A DNA stretch of 19,451 bases, taken from positions 1 through 19,451 of the forward strand of contig JAEDGJ010000029.1 in assembly GCA_016297585.1 (NCBI GenBank), in the 5' to 3' direction. This document shows, one piece after another, positions 6,410 through 13,529 of the stretch. Position 1 is the stretch's first letter. Each line of letters opens with the position of its first letter. The DNA is from Clostridiaceae bacterium (lineage in GTDB: Bacteria > Bacillota > Clostridia > Oscillospirales > QAMX01). The position numbers and the translations under genes are program-made. The notes beneath the pieces were generated by a model that worked only from the letters and a program-made list of their open reading frames with translations, did no database searches and was not told the DNA's origin.

Positions 6410-7879
6410 ATGGAGTTTTCGGAGTTTCGGGACTGGAAGACCGTCGGAAAGCTGAATGACGACATCACGCTGTTCGGAAAGGTCTTCCGCAACGACGACA
6501 TCTTCTGCATCCGCCGCGCTGCCTCCGCCGACGGGCGCTGGCGGCTTGCGCTGCTGTTTTTCGACGGGATGGTCGACAATGACCTTGTCGACCGGCATCT
6601 GCTGCACCCCATCCTGCGCTTCTCGCCGCGCGATGCGGCGCCGGATCTCGCCTTTCTGGCGGAACAGCTCGTCACGACGGACACCGCCGAGGTGACGCCC
6701 GATTTTCCCGCCGCGGTCGACCGGCTGCTGCACGGCGATACGCTGATCCTGCTCGACGGCGACGCGCGCATCCTCTGTGCCTCCACAAAGGGGTATGCCC
6801 GGCGCGGCATCGAGGAGCCGGACGGGGAGCGGCTCGTGCGCGGCCCCAAGGAGGGCTTTACCGAGTCGCTTGTAACCAATACCGCGCTGCTGCGGCGCAA
6901 GCTGCTGTCGCCGGACTTGAAGCTCGTGACGATGCAGCCGTCCGCCCGTTCGCGCCAGCGCCTGTGCGTCGCCTATCTCGACACGCTGGTCAACCGCGCC
7001 GCGCTGCAGAAGCTGATGAACCGGTTAAAGGACGTCCGCTTCGATCTGCTGCTCGATACCCATTATATCGAGGAGACGATCAGCGACTACCGCTGGACGC
7101 CCTTCAAGACCATCGGCTCGACCGAAAAGCCCGACATCGCGGCGGCCAAGCTGATGGAGGGCAAGATCCTGCTGCTGCTCGACGGTACGCCCGTCGTTTC
7201 CGTGCTGCCCTTCCTCTTTATCGAGTATTTCCAGAGCGGCGACGACTACTACACCGGCTTCTACTTCGGCTCCATCGGAAGGCTGCTGCGCATCGCGGGC
7301 TTTCTGCTCACCGTCACGCTCCCCGCGGCGTATCAGGCGATGATCACCTATCACCAGGAGATCATCCCGACCAAATTCCTCATCAGCATCGCCAGCGCGC
7401 GCACGGGCGTGCCCTTTCCGACCTTCCTCGAGCTGCTTTTGATGCTGTTCGCCTTCGAGATCCTGCGGGAGGCCGGTTCGATGATGCCCGGCAGCGTCGG
7501 GCAGGCGCTGTCCACCGTCGGCGCGGTCGTCATCGGGCAGGCCGCCGTCGACGCCCGGATCGTCTCCGCGCCGCTCGTCATCGTCGTCGCCATGACCGGC
7601 CTCTGCGGCATGATGACGCCGAAGCTGAAGAGCGCCGTCATCGTGCTGCGGCTGTTTCTGCTGGCTTTTTCGGGCGTACTTGGCCTTTTCGGCGTGATTT
7701 TCGGCGCAACGCTCGTTGTAGCGCTGCTGTTCTCGATGAACAGCTTCGGCATCCCCTATATGTCCTACGTCGGCACGATGAAGCTCTCCGACCTGCGCGA
7801 CACGGCCATCCGCGCGCCGATCTGGAAGCTGCGGTACCGCCCGAAAAAAGGCATGACGGAGGACTATATCCGTGAATAA
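6410..7879 (+). CDS. gerAA: Spore germination receptor A subunit (GerA family)
   Basis: A 489-residue protein from ATG 6410, preceded by GGGGA at 7 bases. The soluble N-terminal half contains the family signature RGPKEGFTESLVTN (about 144-157). The C-terminal half holds hydrophobic segments and the second signature, around EILREAGSMMPGSVGQALS (about 350-368), typical of GerAA/GerKA/SpoVAF. GerA-type A subunits sit in the spore inner membrane, form oligomeric nutrient-gated channels and trigger germination with the B and C subunits. Length agrees with the family (about 480-500). The stop overlaps the gerAC start by 8 bases. The germinant is not predictable from sequence. The symbol is used as a family name, not as an orthology claim to a particular receptor. 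Confidence 0.95.
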   Translation: MEFSEFRDWKTVGKLNDDITLFGKVFRNDDIFCIRRAASADGRWRLALLFFDGMVDNDLVDRHLLHPILRFSPRDAAPDLAFLAEQLVTTDTAEVTPDFPAAVDRLLHGDTLILLDGDARILCASTKGYARRGIEEPDGERLVRGPKEGFTESLVTNTALLRRKLLSPDLKLVTMQPSARSRQRLCVAYLDTLVNRAALQKLMNRLKDVRFDLLLDTHYIEETISDYRWTPFKTIGSTEKPDIAAAKLMEGKILLLLDGTPVVSVLPFLFIEYFQSGDDYYTGFYFGSIGRLLRIAGFLLTVTLPAAYQAMITYHQEIIPTKFLISIASARTGVPFPTFLELLLMLFAFEILREAGSMMPGSVGQALSTVGAVVIGQAAVDARIVSAPLVIVVAMTGLCGMMTPKLKSAVIVLRLFLLAFSGVLGLFGVIFGATLVVALLFSMNSFGIPYMSYVGTMKLSDLRDTAIRAPIWKLRYRPKKGMTEDYIRE

Positions 7880-9014
7880 ACGGCGACTCGTCCTCCCCCT
7901 CCTCGCGGCCGTCCTGCTTTTCTGTCCCGGCTGCTGGAGCTACCGGGAGATCAGCTCCACCACCTTCGTCTCGGGCGCGGCGGTCGATCTTGACCCGCTC
8001 GGCGGCTATATCCTGACGGCGGAGATCATCGACTTTTCACAGACGACGCTCGAATCCGGCCCGAAGTCGAGCGTGATCACGACGCGCGGCGCGACCATCG
8101 CGGAAGCCGCCGACAACATCATGCGCTCCGTCGGCGAAAAGCCCTACTGGTCGCACGCCGCTGCCTTCATCGTCAGCCGCGACGCCGCGGAGGCCGGCAT
8201 CACGCCGCTGCTGGATTTCATGATGAACAACATCGACACCTGCCTGACGGCCTCCGTCCTCGTATCCGCGCTGCCGACGGCGCAGGAAGTTTTTGAGTTA
8301 AAATCCGTCGAAAACGGCGTGATTTCCTATGAGATCCGCAGCATTCTCGAGGAAAACGCCGACTATTCCCAGACCATCTCCGACTTCGTCTACACCGTCA
8401 TCGGCGACCTTGCGTCCGGCGGCGTCTGCGCGGCGCTCCCGACGGTCTCCTCCTATGAGCAGAATGAAGAGCGCTTCATCGACATCGCCGGCTGCGCGCT
8501 GTTTGACGGCGACCGGATGGTCTCGCAGCTCGACGCGTACGAGACCGCGCGGCTGCTCGCCCTGCGCAACCGGCTCGGCGAATACACGCTCGACGTCCGT
8601 CTTTCCGACGGCAATCTCTATACGCTGCGGCTGCTGCGCAGCGAAACCGCCCGGCGTCCCGTGCGGCTCGACGACGGCACGCTGCGGGTCTGCGTCGACG
8701 TCAAGGCAGATACGGTCGTCACCTCCGCGCCGTCCATCGACATGCTCACCCACCCCGCCTCCTACGTCGAGCTGGAGCGCGCGGCGGAGGCAAAAATTAC
8801 GGATGAGCTCTCGGGTCTCGTCTCAAGGCTCCAGCAGAGCGGACTGGACGCGCCCGGCTTCGGCACGCTGTTCTCAAAATCCATGCCCGAGGTCTACGCG
8901 CCGCTGTCCGCGGACTGGGGACAGGCGTTCCGGACGCTGGACGTTGTCGTCTCGGCGGACGTGCGCGTGACGAAAAGCTCCGCCGGACCGGCTATTCTGA
9001 CGCCGAGCGGTTAA
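7872..9014 (+). CDS. gerAC: Spore germination receptor C subunit, Ger(x)C lipoprotein
   Basis: A 380-residue lipoprotein beginning at GTG 7872, with GGAGG nine bases upstream inside gerAA. The N-terminus has basic residues (NKRR), a hydrophobic stretch, and a lipobox ending at Cys21 (CPGC). The GCWSYREI sequence around the lipidated Cys is the hallmark of GerC proteins. The mature protein should be anchored to the outer face of the spore inner membrane and complete the receptor with GerAA and GerAB. Residue -3 of the lipobox is Cys instead of the usual Leu, a mild oddity. The 8-base overlap with gerAA indicates translational coupling. A 71-base gap with no clear terminator precedes the next small gene. 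Confidence 0.93.
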   Translation: MNKRRLVLPLLAAVLLFCPGCWSYREISSTTFVSGAAVDLDPLGGYILTAEIIDFSQTTLESGPKSSVITTRGATIAEAADNIMRSVGEKPYWSHAAAFIVSRDAAEAGITPLLDFMMNNIDTCLTASVLVSALPTAQEVFELKSVENGVISYEIRSILEENADYSQTISDFVYTVIGDLASGGVCAALPTVSSYEQNEERFIDIAGCALFDGDRMVSQLDAYETARLLALRNRLGEYTLDVRLSDGNLYTLRLLRSETARRPVRLDDGTLRVCVDVKADTVVTSAPSIDMLTHPASYVELERAAEAKITDELSGLVSRLQQSGLDAPGFGTLFSKSMPEVYAPLSADWGQAFRTLDVVVSADVRVTKSSAGPAILTPSG

Positions 9015-9085
9015 AAACCGCGAAACGATTAACAAACCGTGGAACGGCAAAAAAACGCGGCAAAAAAGGGGGGAACTGCCTTCAC

Positions 9086-9298
9086 ATGGGCGAAATCTGC
9101 ATGGGACTTTTCCTGCTGGCGGCGGCGTTCTGGCTCGAGGGCAGGCACGTCATCCGCGGGGTGCCGCGGCGGGCGGGCGTCGTATACGCCGTGCTGCTCG
9201 GGCTGTCGGCGCTGCTGTGCATTCTCCCGACCACGGGACTCGCGGGCGTCATCGCGGCAGGCGCATCCAAATACTTCAGAGGGGTGTTTTTCTCTTGA
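9086..9298 (+). CDS. Small two-helix membrane protein, candidate germinant receptor D subunit
   Basis: Seventy residues with two hydrophobic segments (about 4-17 and 31-53) separated by a basic loop (GRHVIRGVPRR). A run of six G about 11 bases upstream can act as RBS. Its TGA overlaps the TTG start of gerAB (TTGA), so it is embedded in the receptor operon and probably translationally coupled. Some Bacillus and Clostridia receptor operons encode a small two-helix D subunit that modulates receptor function; size, topology and position match that class. I recognise no sequence motif that proves it, so the functional assignment is inference, while the coding call is supported by context. Confidence 0.7.
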   Translation: MGEICMGLFLLAAAFWLEGRHVIRGVPRRAGVVYAVLLGLSALLCILPTTGLAGVIAAGASKYFRGVFFS

Positions 9299-10377
9299 CG
9301 GAATCGGTTTCGCGCCGGAAGGCGGCGTTTACGGGCGTTCTCTGCCTGATCAACGCAAACTACATCCGCGGCGGCGTCTACGCCTCCGGGCAGGACGCCT
9401 GGATCGCCGCCGCGGCCTCGACGCTCCTGCTGCTGCCGGTCGCCGGATGGTTTACCTGGCTTGTCCGCCGCTATCCGGACAAGACGCTGTTTGCCATCCT
9501 GCACGAAACGCTCCCCCGCTGGATCGCCGCGCCGGTTTCCGCCTTTGCCGTCGCCTATGCGCTGCTCGTCGCCGTCATCACGGCGTCCAACTTCTCCATC
9601 TTCGTGCAGTCCAACATCCTCGCGGACACGCCGCGGTATTTCATCACCGCGCTCCTGCTCGCGGCGGCGCTGATGCTCTGCAAGACGGGCGCACGGACGT
9701 TTTCGCAGTGGTGCGTCTTCGTCTTCCCCGCAGTCCTCGTCCTGATCCTGATCCTGACCGCGTTTGCCGTTCCCCACTTCGACTGGGCAAACCTTCGCCC
9801 CGCGTTCCGCGAGCCCGCGGGGCTTCTCGAGGGCACCGTGCGGCTTTTCGTCACCTCGCTCGGCATGCTCCTCTTTCTCTTCTCCCTCTTTGCCGGCACA
9901 CAGCATAAAAAGGGGGAAATGTCCCCCTTTTTCGCAAGCGTCATCGGCTCCGGCGCCCTGCTGACCGCCGTCTTTCTCGCGAATACCCTCATATTCCCCG
10001 AGCAGGTCAGCCGCAACATCCGGTATATCACCTATTACACGGCCTCCGTTGTCGGCTTCGGCGACTTTTTCCAGCACATCGAGATCTTCTCCGCCTTCGT
10101 CTACCAATGCACCTCCATCGCCGCGCTGGCCGTCATTCTCTCGTTTCTCTGTCAGGGGCTGGAGTCGCTTTTCTCCCTGTCCGACGCGCGCGTCATGGCG
10201 GCTCCTCTGGCGCTTTTCATCTACGCGGTCAGCCTGAATCTGCTGTACAGCTCGATGGAAGCGCCGGGCGGCTCCGGTATACGGTGGTACGGGGTGTTCC
10301 TCCCCGCCGTGCTGCTGATCCCCGCCGCCGCGTCGCTGCCCGGCAGACGGCTCCGGCGCGGCACACGCGGCGGCTGA
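9295..10377 (+). CDS. gerAB: Spore germination receptor B subunit (GerAB permease family)
   Basis: A 360-residue protein, the usual GerAB length, with about ten transmembrane helices and an APC-type amino-acid permease layout. The start is taken as TTG 9295-9297, with AGAGGGGTG ending 8 bases upstream and the TGA of the small preceding gene overlapping it. Open frame continues upstream to 9217 but that part is not membrane-like. Features seen include an N-terminal YIRGGVYASGQDAW segment after the first helix and a cytoplasmic/loop segment near HKKGEMSP. B subunits bind the germinant in the spore inner membrane. Order A-C-D-B differs from the classic A-B-C order of Bacillus gerA but is common in Clostridia. 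No strong terminator follows; only a weak GCGCA/TGCGC hairpin is seen. Confidence 0.9.
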   Translation: MTESVSRRKAAFTGVLCLINANYIRGGVYASGQDAWIAAAASTLLLLPVAGWFTWLVRRYPDKTLFAILHETLPRWIAAPVSAFAVAYALLVAVITASNFSIFVQSNILADTPRYFITALLLAAALMLCKTGARTFSQWCVFVFPAVLVLILILTAFAVPHFDWANLRPAFREPAGLLEGTVRLFVTSLGMLLFLFSLFAGTQHKKGEMSPFFASVIGSGALLTAVFLANTLIFPEQVSRNIRYITYYTASVVGFGDFFQHIEIFSAFVYQCTSIAALAVILSFLCQGLESLFSLSDARVMAAPLALFIYAVSLNLLYSSMEAPGGSGIRWYGVFLPAVLLIPAAASLPGRRLRRGTRGG

Positions 10378-10414
10378 AACCCGCAAAAAACCGGCGCATC
10401 GTGCGCTTGCCCTC

Positions 10415-10443
10415 TTGCAATATGCAACTAAAACGGTTATAAT
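10415..10443 (+). promoter_or_regulatory. Sigma-A-type promoter of the M50-scp gene group
   Basis: TTGCAA (10415-10420), a 17-base spacer and perfect TATAAT (10438-10443), 39 bases before the start codon of the M50 peptidase gene. It separates this group from the germination operon. Confidence 0.8.
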
Positions 10444-10482
10444 AAGGATATTCCCATTTTTCACATACGAAAGGGCTTTTCA

Positions 10483-11136
10483 ATGGGTCTATCCTCCTTC
10501 TTCTCCAACTTCAATCTCGCCGATTTCCTGATCACCGTCTGCGCCGTCATTCTCGCGCTGTCGGTGCACGAGCTCTGCCACGGGCTTGTCGCCTATAAGC
10601 TCGGCGACCCGACCGCGAAAAACGCAGGACGCCTGACCTTAAATCCGCTGGCGCATCTCGATCCTCTGGGTCTTGTCTGCATGGTGCTCTTCCGCTTCGG
10701 CTGGGCAAAGCCCGTGCCGATAGATATGCGCTACTTCCGGCACCCGCGCCGCGACATGGCCATCGTCGCCGCGGCGGGGCCCGTCTCCAACCTGATCTTC
10801 GGCACGCTCTGCGTGTTCTGCTACTATCTGCTCGTCCTGTACGCGCCGGCAACCGCGTTTTTATCCGCCATGGCGACGTTTTTCGCGACGCTCGCGGTCC
10901 TCAACGTCGGCTTTGCCGTCTTCAACCTCCTGCCCGTGCCGCCGCTCGACGGCTCGCGCGTCGTGGGACTCTTTCTGCCGCAGAAATGGTACTGGAAGAT
11001 CATGCAGTACGAGCGCTACATTCAGGTCGTCGTCATGCTGCTTTTATACCTCGGCGTGCTGACGCTGCCGCTCGCCTATGCGCGGCAGTTCGTCATGAAC
11101 GGCATCGAGAGCTTTGTGCGATGGATACTGCTGTAA
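10483..11136 (+). CDS. Site-2-protease-like M50 metallopeptidase
   Basis: A 217-residue multi-helix membrane protein. HELCH (His29, Glu30, His33) is the HExxH zinc motif within the first helix, and NLLPVPPLDGS (148-158, Asp156) supplies the third zinc ligand, the standard M50B/S2P arrangement. Conserved NPLAHLDPLG and GPVSN segments are also present. Such proteins cleave substrates within the membrane; this short subgroup (YwhC/YdiL-like) has poorly defined targets. RBS AAAGGG lies 7 bases before ATG. The last 16 bases overlap scpA. Location ahead of scpAB is a frequently seen arrangement in Clostridia, so it is probably in the same transcript without a direct functional link. Confidence 0.92.
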   Translation: MGLSSFFSNFNLADFLITVCAVILALSVHELCHGLVAYKLGDPTAKNAGRLTLNPLAHLDPLGLVCMVLFRFGWAKPVPIDMRYFRHPRRDMAIVAAAGPVSNLIFGTLCVFCYYLLVLYAPATAFLSAMATFFATLAVLNVGFAVFNLLPVPPLDGSRVVGLFLPQKWYWKIMQYERYIQVVVMLLLYLGVLTLPLAYARQFVMNGIESFVRWILL

Positions 11137-11852
11137 CCTTCAAGCTCGAGCAGTTCGAGGGCCCGCTCGAGCTGCTGCTGCATCTGATCGCCAAAAACCG
11201 CGTCGACATCACGGACATCCCCGTCGCGCTGATCCTCGACCAGTACCTCGACTACCTCGACCGGATGCGCGCGATGGACATGGAGATCGCGTCGTCGTTC
11301 ATCGTCATGGCGGCGCAGCTCATCTACATCAAGACGCAGATCCTGCTGCCGCAGCCGACGGAGGAAGAAGCAGAGGACCCCCGCGCGGAGCTCGTCGAAG
11401 CGCTTTTAGCCTACCGCCGCTTCAAGCGCGCCGCCGCGATGCTCGCGCCCGTGACGGAGCTCGGGCTTTCCCGCATCGTCAAGGCGCCGTCGCCGCTGCC
11501 GGAGCTGCCGGTCGAGTACCACAACCGCCCCGAGGATCTGCTGCGCGCGCTGCGACTGATGCGCGAACGCGCACGGCGCACGGCGGCGCCGAAAGCGTCG
11601 GAATTTTCCGGCATCGTCGGGACCGCGCCCGTGCCGGTCGAGCGGAAGATCGCGTCGGTGCTCACGATGCTGCTGCGCCATAAAAGCGTCAGGCTGCGCG
11701 ACATCTACCGCACCGCGTCGTCGCGTTCGGAGCTCGTGGCGCTGTTTCTGGCGGTGCTGGAGCTCCTCAACGACCGCCGCGCGGAGCTGCCCGGCGACGA
11801 GCTGACGCTGAAAGACCCCGAGCCGAGAAAGGAGACGCCCGATGGACGCTGA
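11121..11852 (+). CDS. scpA: Segregation and condensation protein A
   Basis: A 243-residue kleisin. The N-terminal landmark FEGPLELLLHLIAKNRVDITDIP matches ScpA in two adjoining parts (FEGPLELLLHLI and VDITDIP), followed by an AAQLIYIKTQILLP helix and a C-terminal winged-helix region. ScpA bridges the heads of the SMC dimer and binds ScpB, organising and separating the chromosome. ATG 11121 lies inside the M50 gene, giving a 16-base overlap; a longer upstream frame from 10986 is an antisense-free shadow and unlikely. The C-terminus overlaps scpB by 11 bases. Strong family match. Confidence 0.95.
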   Translation: MDTAVTFKLEQFEGPLELLLHLIAKNRVDITDIPVALILDQYLDYLDRMRAMDMEIASSFIVMAAQLIYIKTQILLPQPTEEEAEDPRAELVEALLAYRRFKRAAAMLAPVTELGLSRIVKAPSPLPELPVEYHNRPEDLLRALRLMRERARRTAAPKASEFSGIVGTAPVPVERKIASVLTMLLRHKSVRLRDIYRTASSRSELVALFLAVLELLNDRRAELPGDELTLKDPEPRKETPDGR

Positions 11853-12408
11853 AACCCTCTCCCACGCGCTGGAAGCGATTCTGTTTACCTCCGGCGATCC
11901 CGTCTCCGTGGAGCGTCTGCAAAAAAGTCTCGAAGAACCGCGGGAGGCCATCGAGAGCGCCCTCTCGGCGCTGCGCGACCGGCTGTCCTACGGGCGCTCC
12001 GGGATCCGGCTCGTGCAGATGGAGGACGCCTGGCAGTTCTGCACCGCGCCGGAATACGCGGCCGTCGTACGCCGGACGCTCGAGACCCGCCGTCCGCCCG
12101 CGCTTTCGGGCGCGGCGCTCGAGGTGCTCGCCATCGTCGCCTACCGCGGCCCCGTCACGCGCGCGTTCGTCGAGAAGGTGCGCGGCGTCGATTCCTCCTA
12201 CACCGTCTCGTCGCTCTGCGACCGCGGCATTCTGGAGGAAGCGGGACGGCTCGACGTGCCGGGACGGCCGATCCTCTACCGCTGTGCGCCCGCCGCGCTG
12301 CGCATCCTCGGCATCTCCTCGCTGTCCGAGCTGCCTCCGCTGCCGGAGGGAGAGGAGCTGCCGCCGTCCGACGGGGTAAGCGCCGCCGCATCGGAGGACG
12401 AGCCATGA
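11842..12408 (+). CDS. scpB: Segregation and condensation protein B
   Basis: A 188-residue protein with the two winged-helix domains of ScpB. Landmarks are LEAILFTSGDPVS near the N-terminus, LSGAALEVLAIVAYRGPVTR in the second domain, and a GRPILYR segment before the acidic, Pro-rich tail. ScpB dimers bind ScpA and stabilise the SMC-kleisin complex. AAAGGAGA sits about 6 bases before the ATG, within the end of scpA. The stop overlaps the next start (ATGA), so four consecutive genes are translationally linked. Confidence 0.95.
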   Translation: MDAETLSHALEAILFTSGDPVSVERLQKSLEEPREAIESALSALRDRLSYGRSGIRLVQMEDAWQFCTAPEYAAVVRRTLETRRPPALSGAALEVLAIVAYRGPVTRAFVEKVRGVDSSYTVSSLCDRGILEEAGRLDVPGRPILYRCAPAALRILGISSLSELPPLPEGEELPPSDGVSAAASEDEP

Positions 12409-13091
12409 CCGCGCTCTGGGTCACGCTGGGAATCGCCGCCTTTTTCGTGCTGCTTTTCTCGCTTCGCATCGGCATCGACGCCGATTTCGACCCCAAACCC
12501 GTCGTCCGCGCCGGTGCGGGCGGCATTTTCCGGCAGATCTACCCGCGCCGCCGCAAAATCGGCGCAAAACCGAAAAAGAAGCGCCCAAAACGCGCAAAAA
12601 AGCCCGCGGAGCCCGAAAAACCTGCCGAAAAAGCGCCTCCCGTGCCCCTTTCCGACCGGCTTTTGCAGATCACCGCGCTGCTGCGGGCCGTCCGGCGTGC
12701 GGTGCGTCCCCTGTTCCGCGCCATCCACCTCTCCGTCGACGTGTCCGTCGCCGTCGCCTCGGACGACGCCTGCCGCACCGCGAAGGAATACGGCGCGATC
12801 TGCGCGGCGCTGTCCGTGCTGACCCCGGCGCTGTATCAGGTCTTCTCCGTACACGACTGCTCCATCCGCGTGGACGCGGACTTTACCGGCACCCGGCTCC
12901 GCGCACGCGGGCATATCCGCATCACGACCACGCTCGGCGGGCTTGCCGGCGCGGGGCTTATCTTCCTCTTTACCTGGCTGCGCGTCCGGCCAAAGAAAAC
13001 GAAAGGCAACAGACTTCACAGAAAGGACAATCAAAATGAGCGAGCATCCGATCAACGGCATGATGGGGCTGAGCCTGGACAAGATCCGTGA
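12405..13091 (+). CDS. DUF2953-type membrane protein
   Basis: A 228-residue protein with an N-terminal hydrophobic helix (about 3-22), a strongly basic Lys/Pro/Ala-rich linker (about 48-80), a predicted globular part, and a second hydrophobic segment (about 180-192, GGLAGAGLIFLFTWL). In Clostridia a DUF2953 protein commonly lies directly between scpB and gerW/ytfJ, and this position and layout are the main basis for the call. Function is unknown; the link with gerW suggests a role in sporulation or envelope. Starts with a 4-base overlap with scpB. The last 18 codons run through the gerW start region, an unusually long 56-base overlap, so the true end may be altered or the tail may be dispensable. 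Confidence 0.75.
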   Translation: MTALWVTLGIAAFFVLLFSLRIGIDADFDPKPVVRAGAGGIFRQIYPRRRKIGAKPKKKRPKRAKKPAEPEKPAEKAPPVPLSDRLLQITALLRAVRRAVRPLFRAIHLSVDVSVAVASDDACRTAKEYGAICAALSVLTPALYQVFSVHDCSIRVDADFTGTRLRARGHIRITTTLGGLAGAGLIFLFTWLRVRPKKTKGNRLHRKDNQNERASDQRHDGAEPGQDP

Positions 13092-13470
13092 GATGGCCGA
13101 CGCCAACACCATCGTCGGCACGCCGATCACCGCGCCGGACGGCACCATGCTGATCCCCATCTCCAAGGTCAGCTTCGGATTTGCGACTGGCGGCGCGGAC
13201 TTCGGCGGACATGAGAAGGAAACCGAAAAGGCGAACACGACCGTGACCGACCGCAAATCGAATTTCGGCGGCGGCGCGGGCGCGGGCGTCAACATCACCC
13301 CGATCGCCTTCATGGTCATCCCGCCCGACGGCAACGTCCGCATGATGACCATCGGCGAACCCGCGTCCTCGACGCTCGACCGCGTCGTCGACATCGTTCC
13401 CGATCTCCTGCAGCGCGTGCAGGACTTCATCACCCAGCTCAAGGAGAAAAAGGAACCCACAGACGCATAA
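13036..13470 (+). CDS. ytfJ: Sporulation protein GerW (YtfJ family)
   Basis: A 144-residue protein matching the YtfJ/GerW family. Seen: the opening HPINGMMGLSLDKIREMADAN region, TIVGTPI, a conserved VSFGFATGGADF segment, a Gly-rich GGGAGAGVNITPIAFMV segment, and a C-terminal amphipathic helix. In Bacillus subtilis GerW is made in the forespore and is needed for nutrient germination responses. ATG 13036 is chosen because AAAGGA lies 8 bases upstream; the frame is open further back to 12943 but only as a shadow of DUF2953. It follows scpAB-DUF2953 and precedes dacF, and complements the germinant receptor operon nearby. Confidence 0.92.
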   Translation: MSEHPINGMMGLSLDKIREMADANTIVGTPITAPDGTMLIPISKVSFGFATGGADFGGHEKETEKANTTVTDRKSNFGGGAGAGVNITPIAFMVIPPDGNVRMMTIGEPASSTLDRVVDIVPDLLQRVQDFITQLKEKKEPTDA

Positions 13471-13477
13471 CCAAAGA

Positions 13478-13526
13478 CCCCTTTCGCATAGACTGTCAGC
13501 AGTCTTCCTTTTGCGAAAGGGGTTTT
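13478..13526 (+). terminator. Terminator-like hairpin whose 3' arm carries the dacF ribosome binding site
   Basis: CCCCTTTCGCA (13478-13488) pairs over 11 bp with TGCGAAAGGGG (13512-13522), followed by TTTT. An inner 6-bp hairpin AGACTG/CAGTCT with loop TCAG sits in the loop. The AAAGGGG of the right arm is the only RBS for dacF at GTG 13530, so the fold both ends transcription after gerW and hides the dacF RBS. Confidence 0.7.
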
Positions 13527-13529
13527 CCC

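Noticed and set aside
6067..6459. Forward frame with GGPEGIRTHDLSDANRTLSQ
   Set aside because: Antisense translation of the same tRNA, another recurrent artefact in databases.
9082..10464. Reverse open frame of 460 codons opposite gerAB
   Set aside because: Charged, low-complexity translation antisense to a clear permease; shadow.
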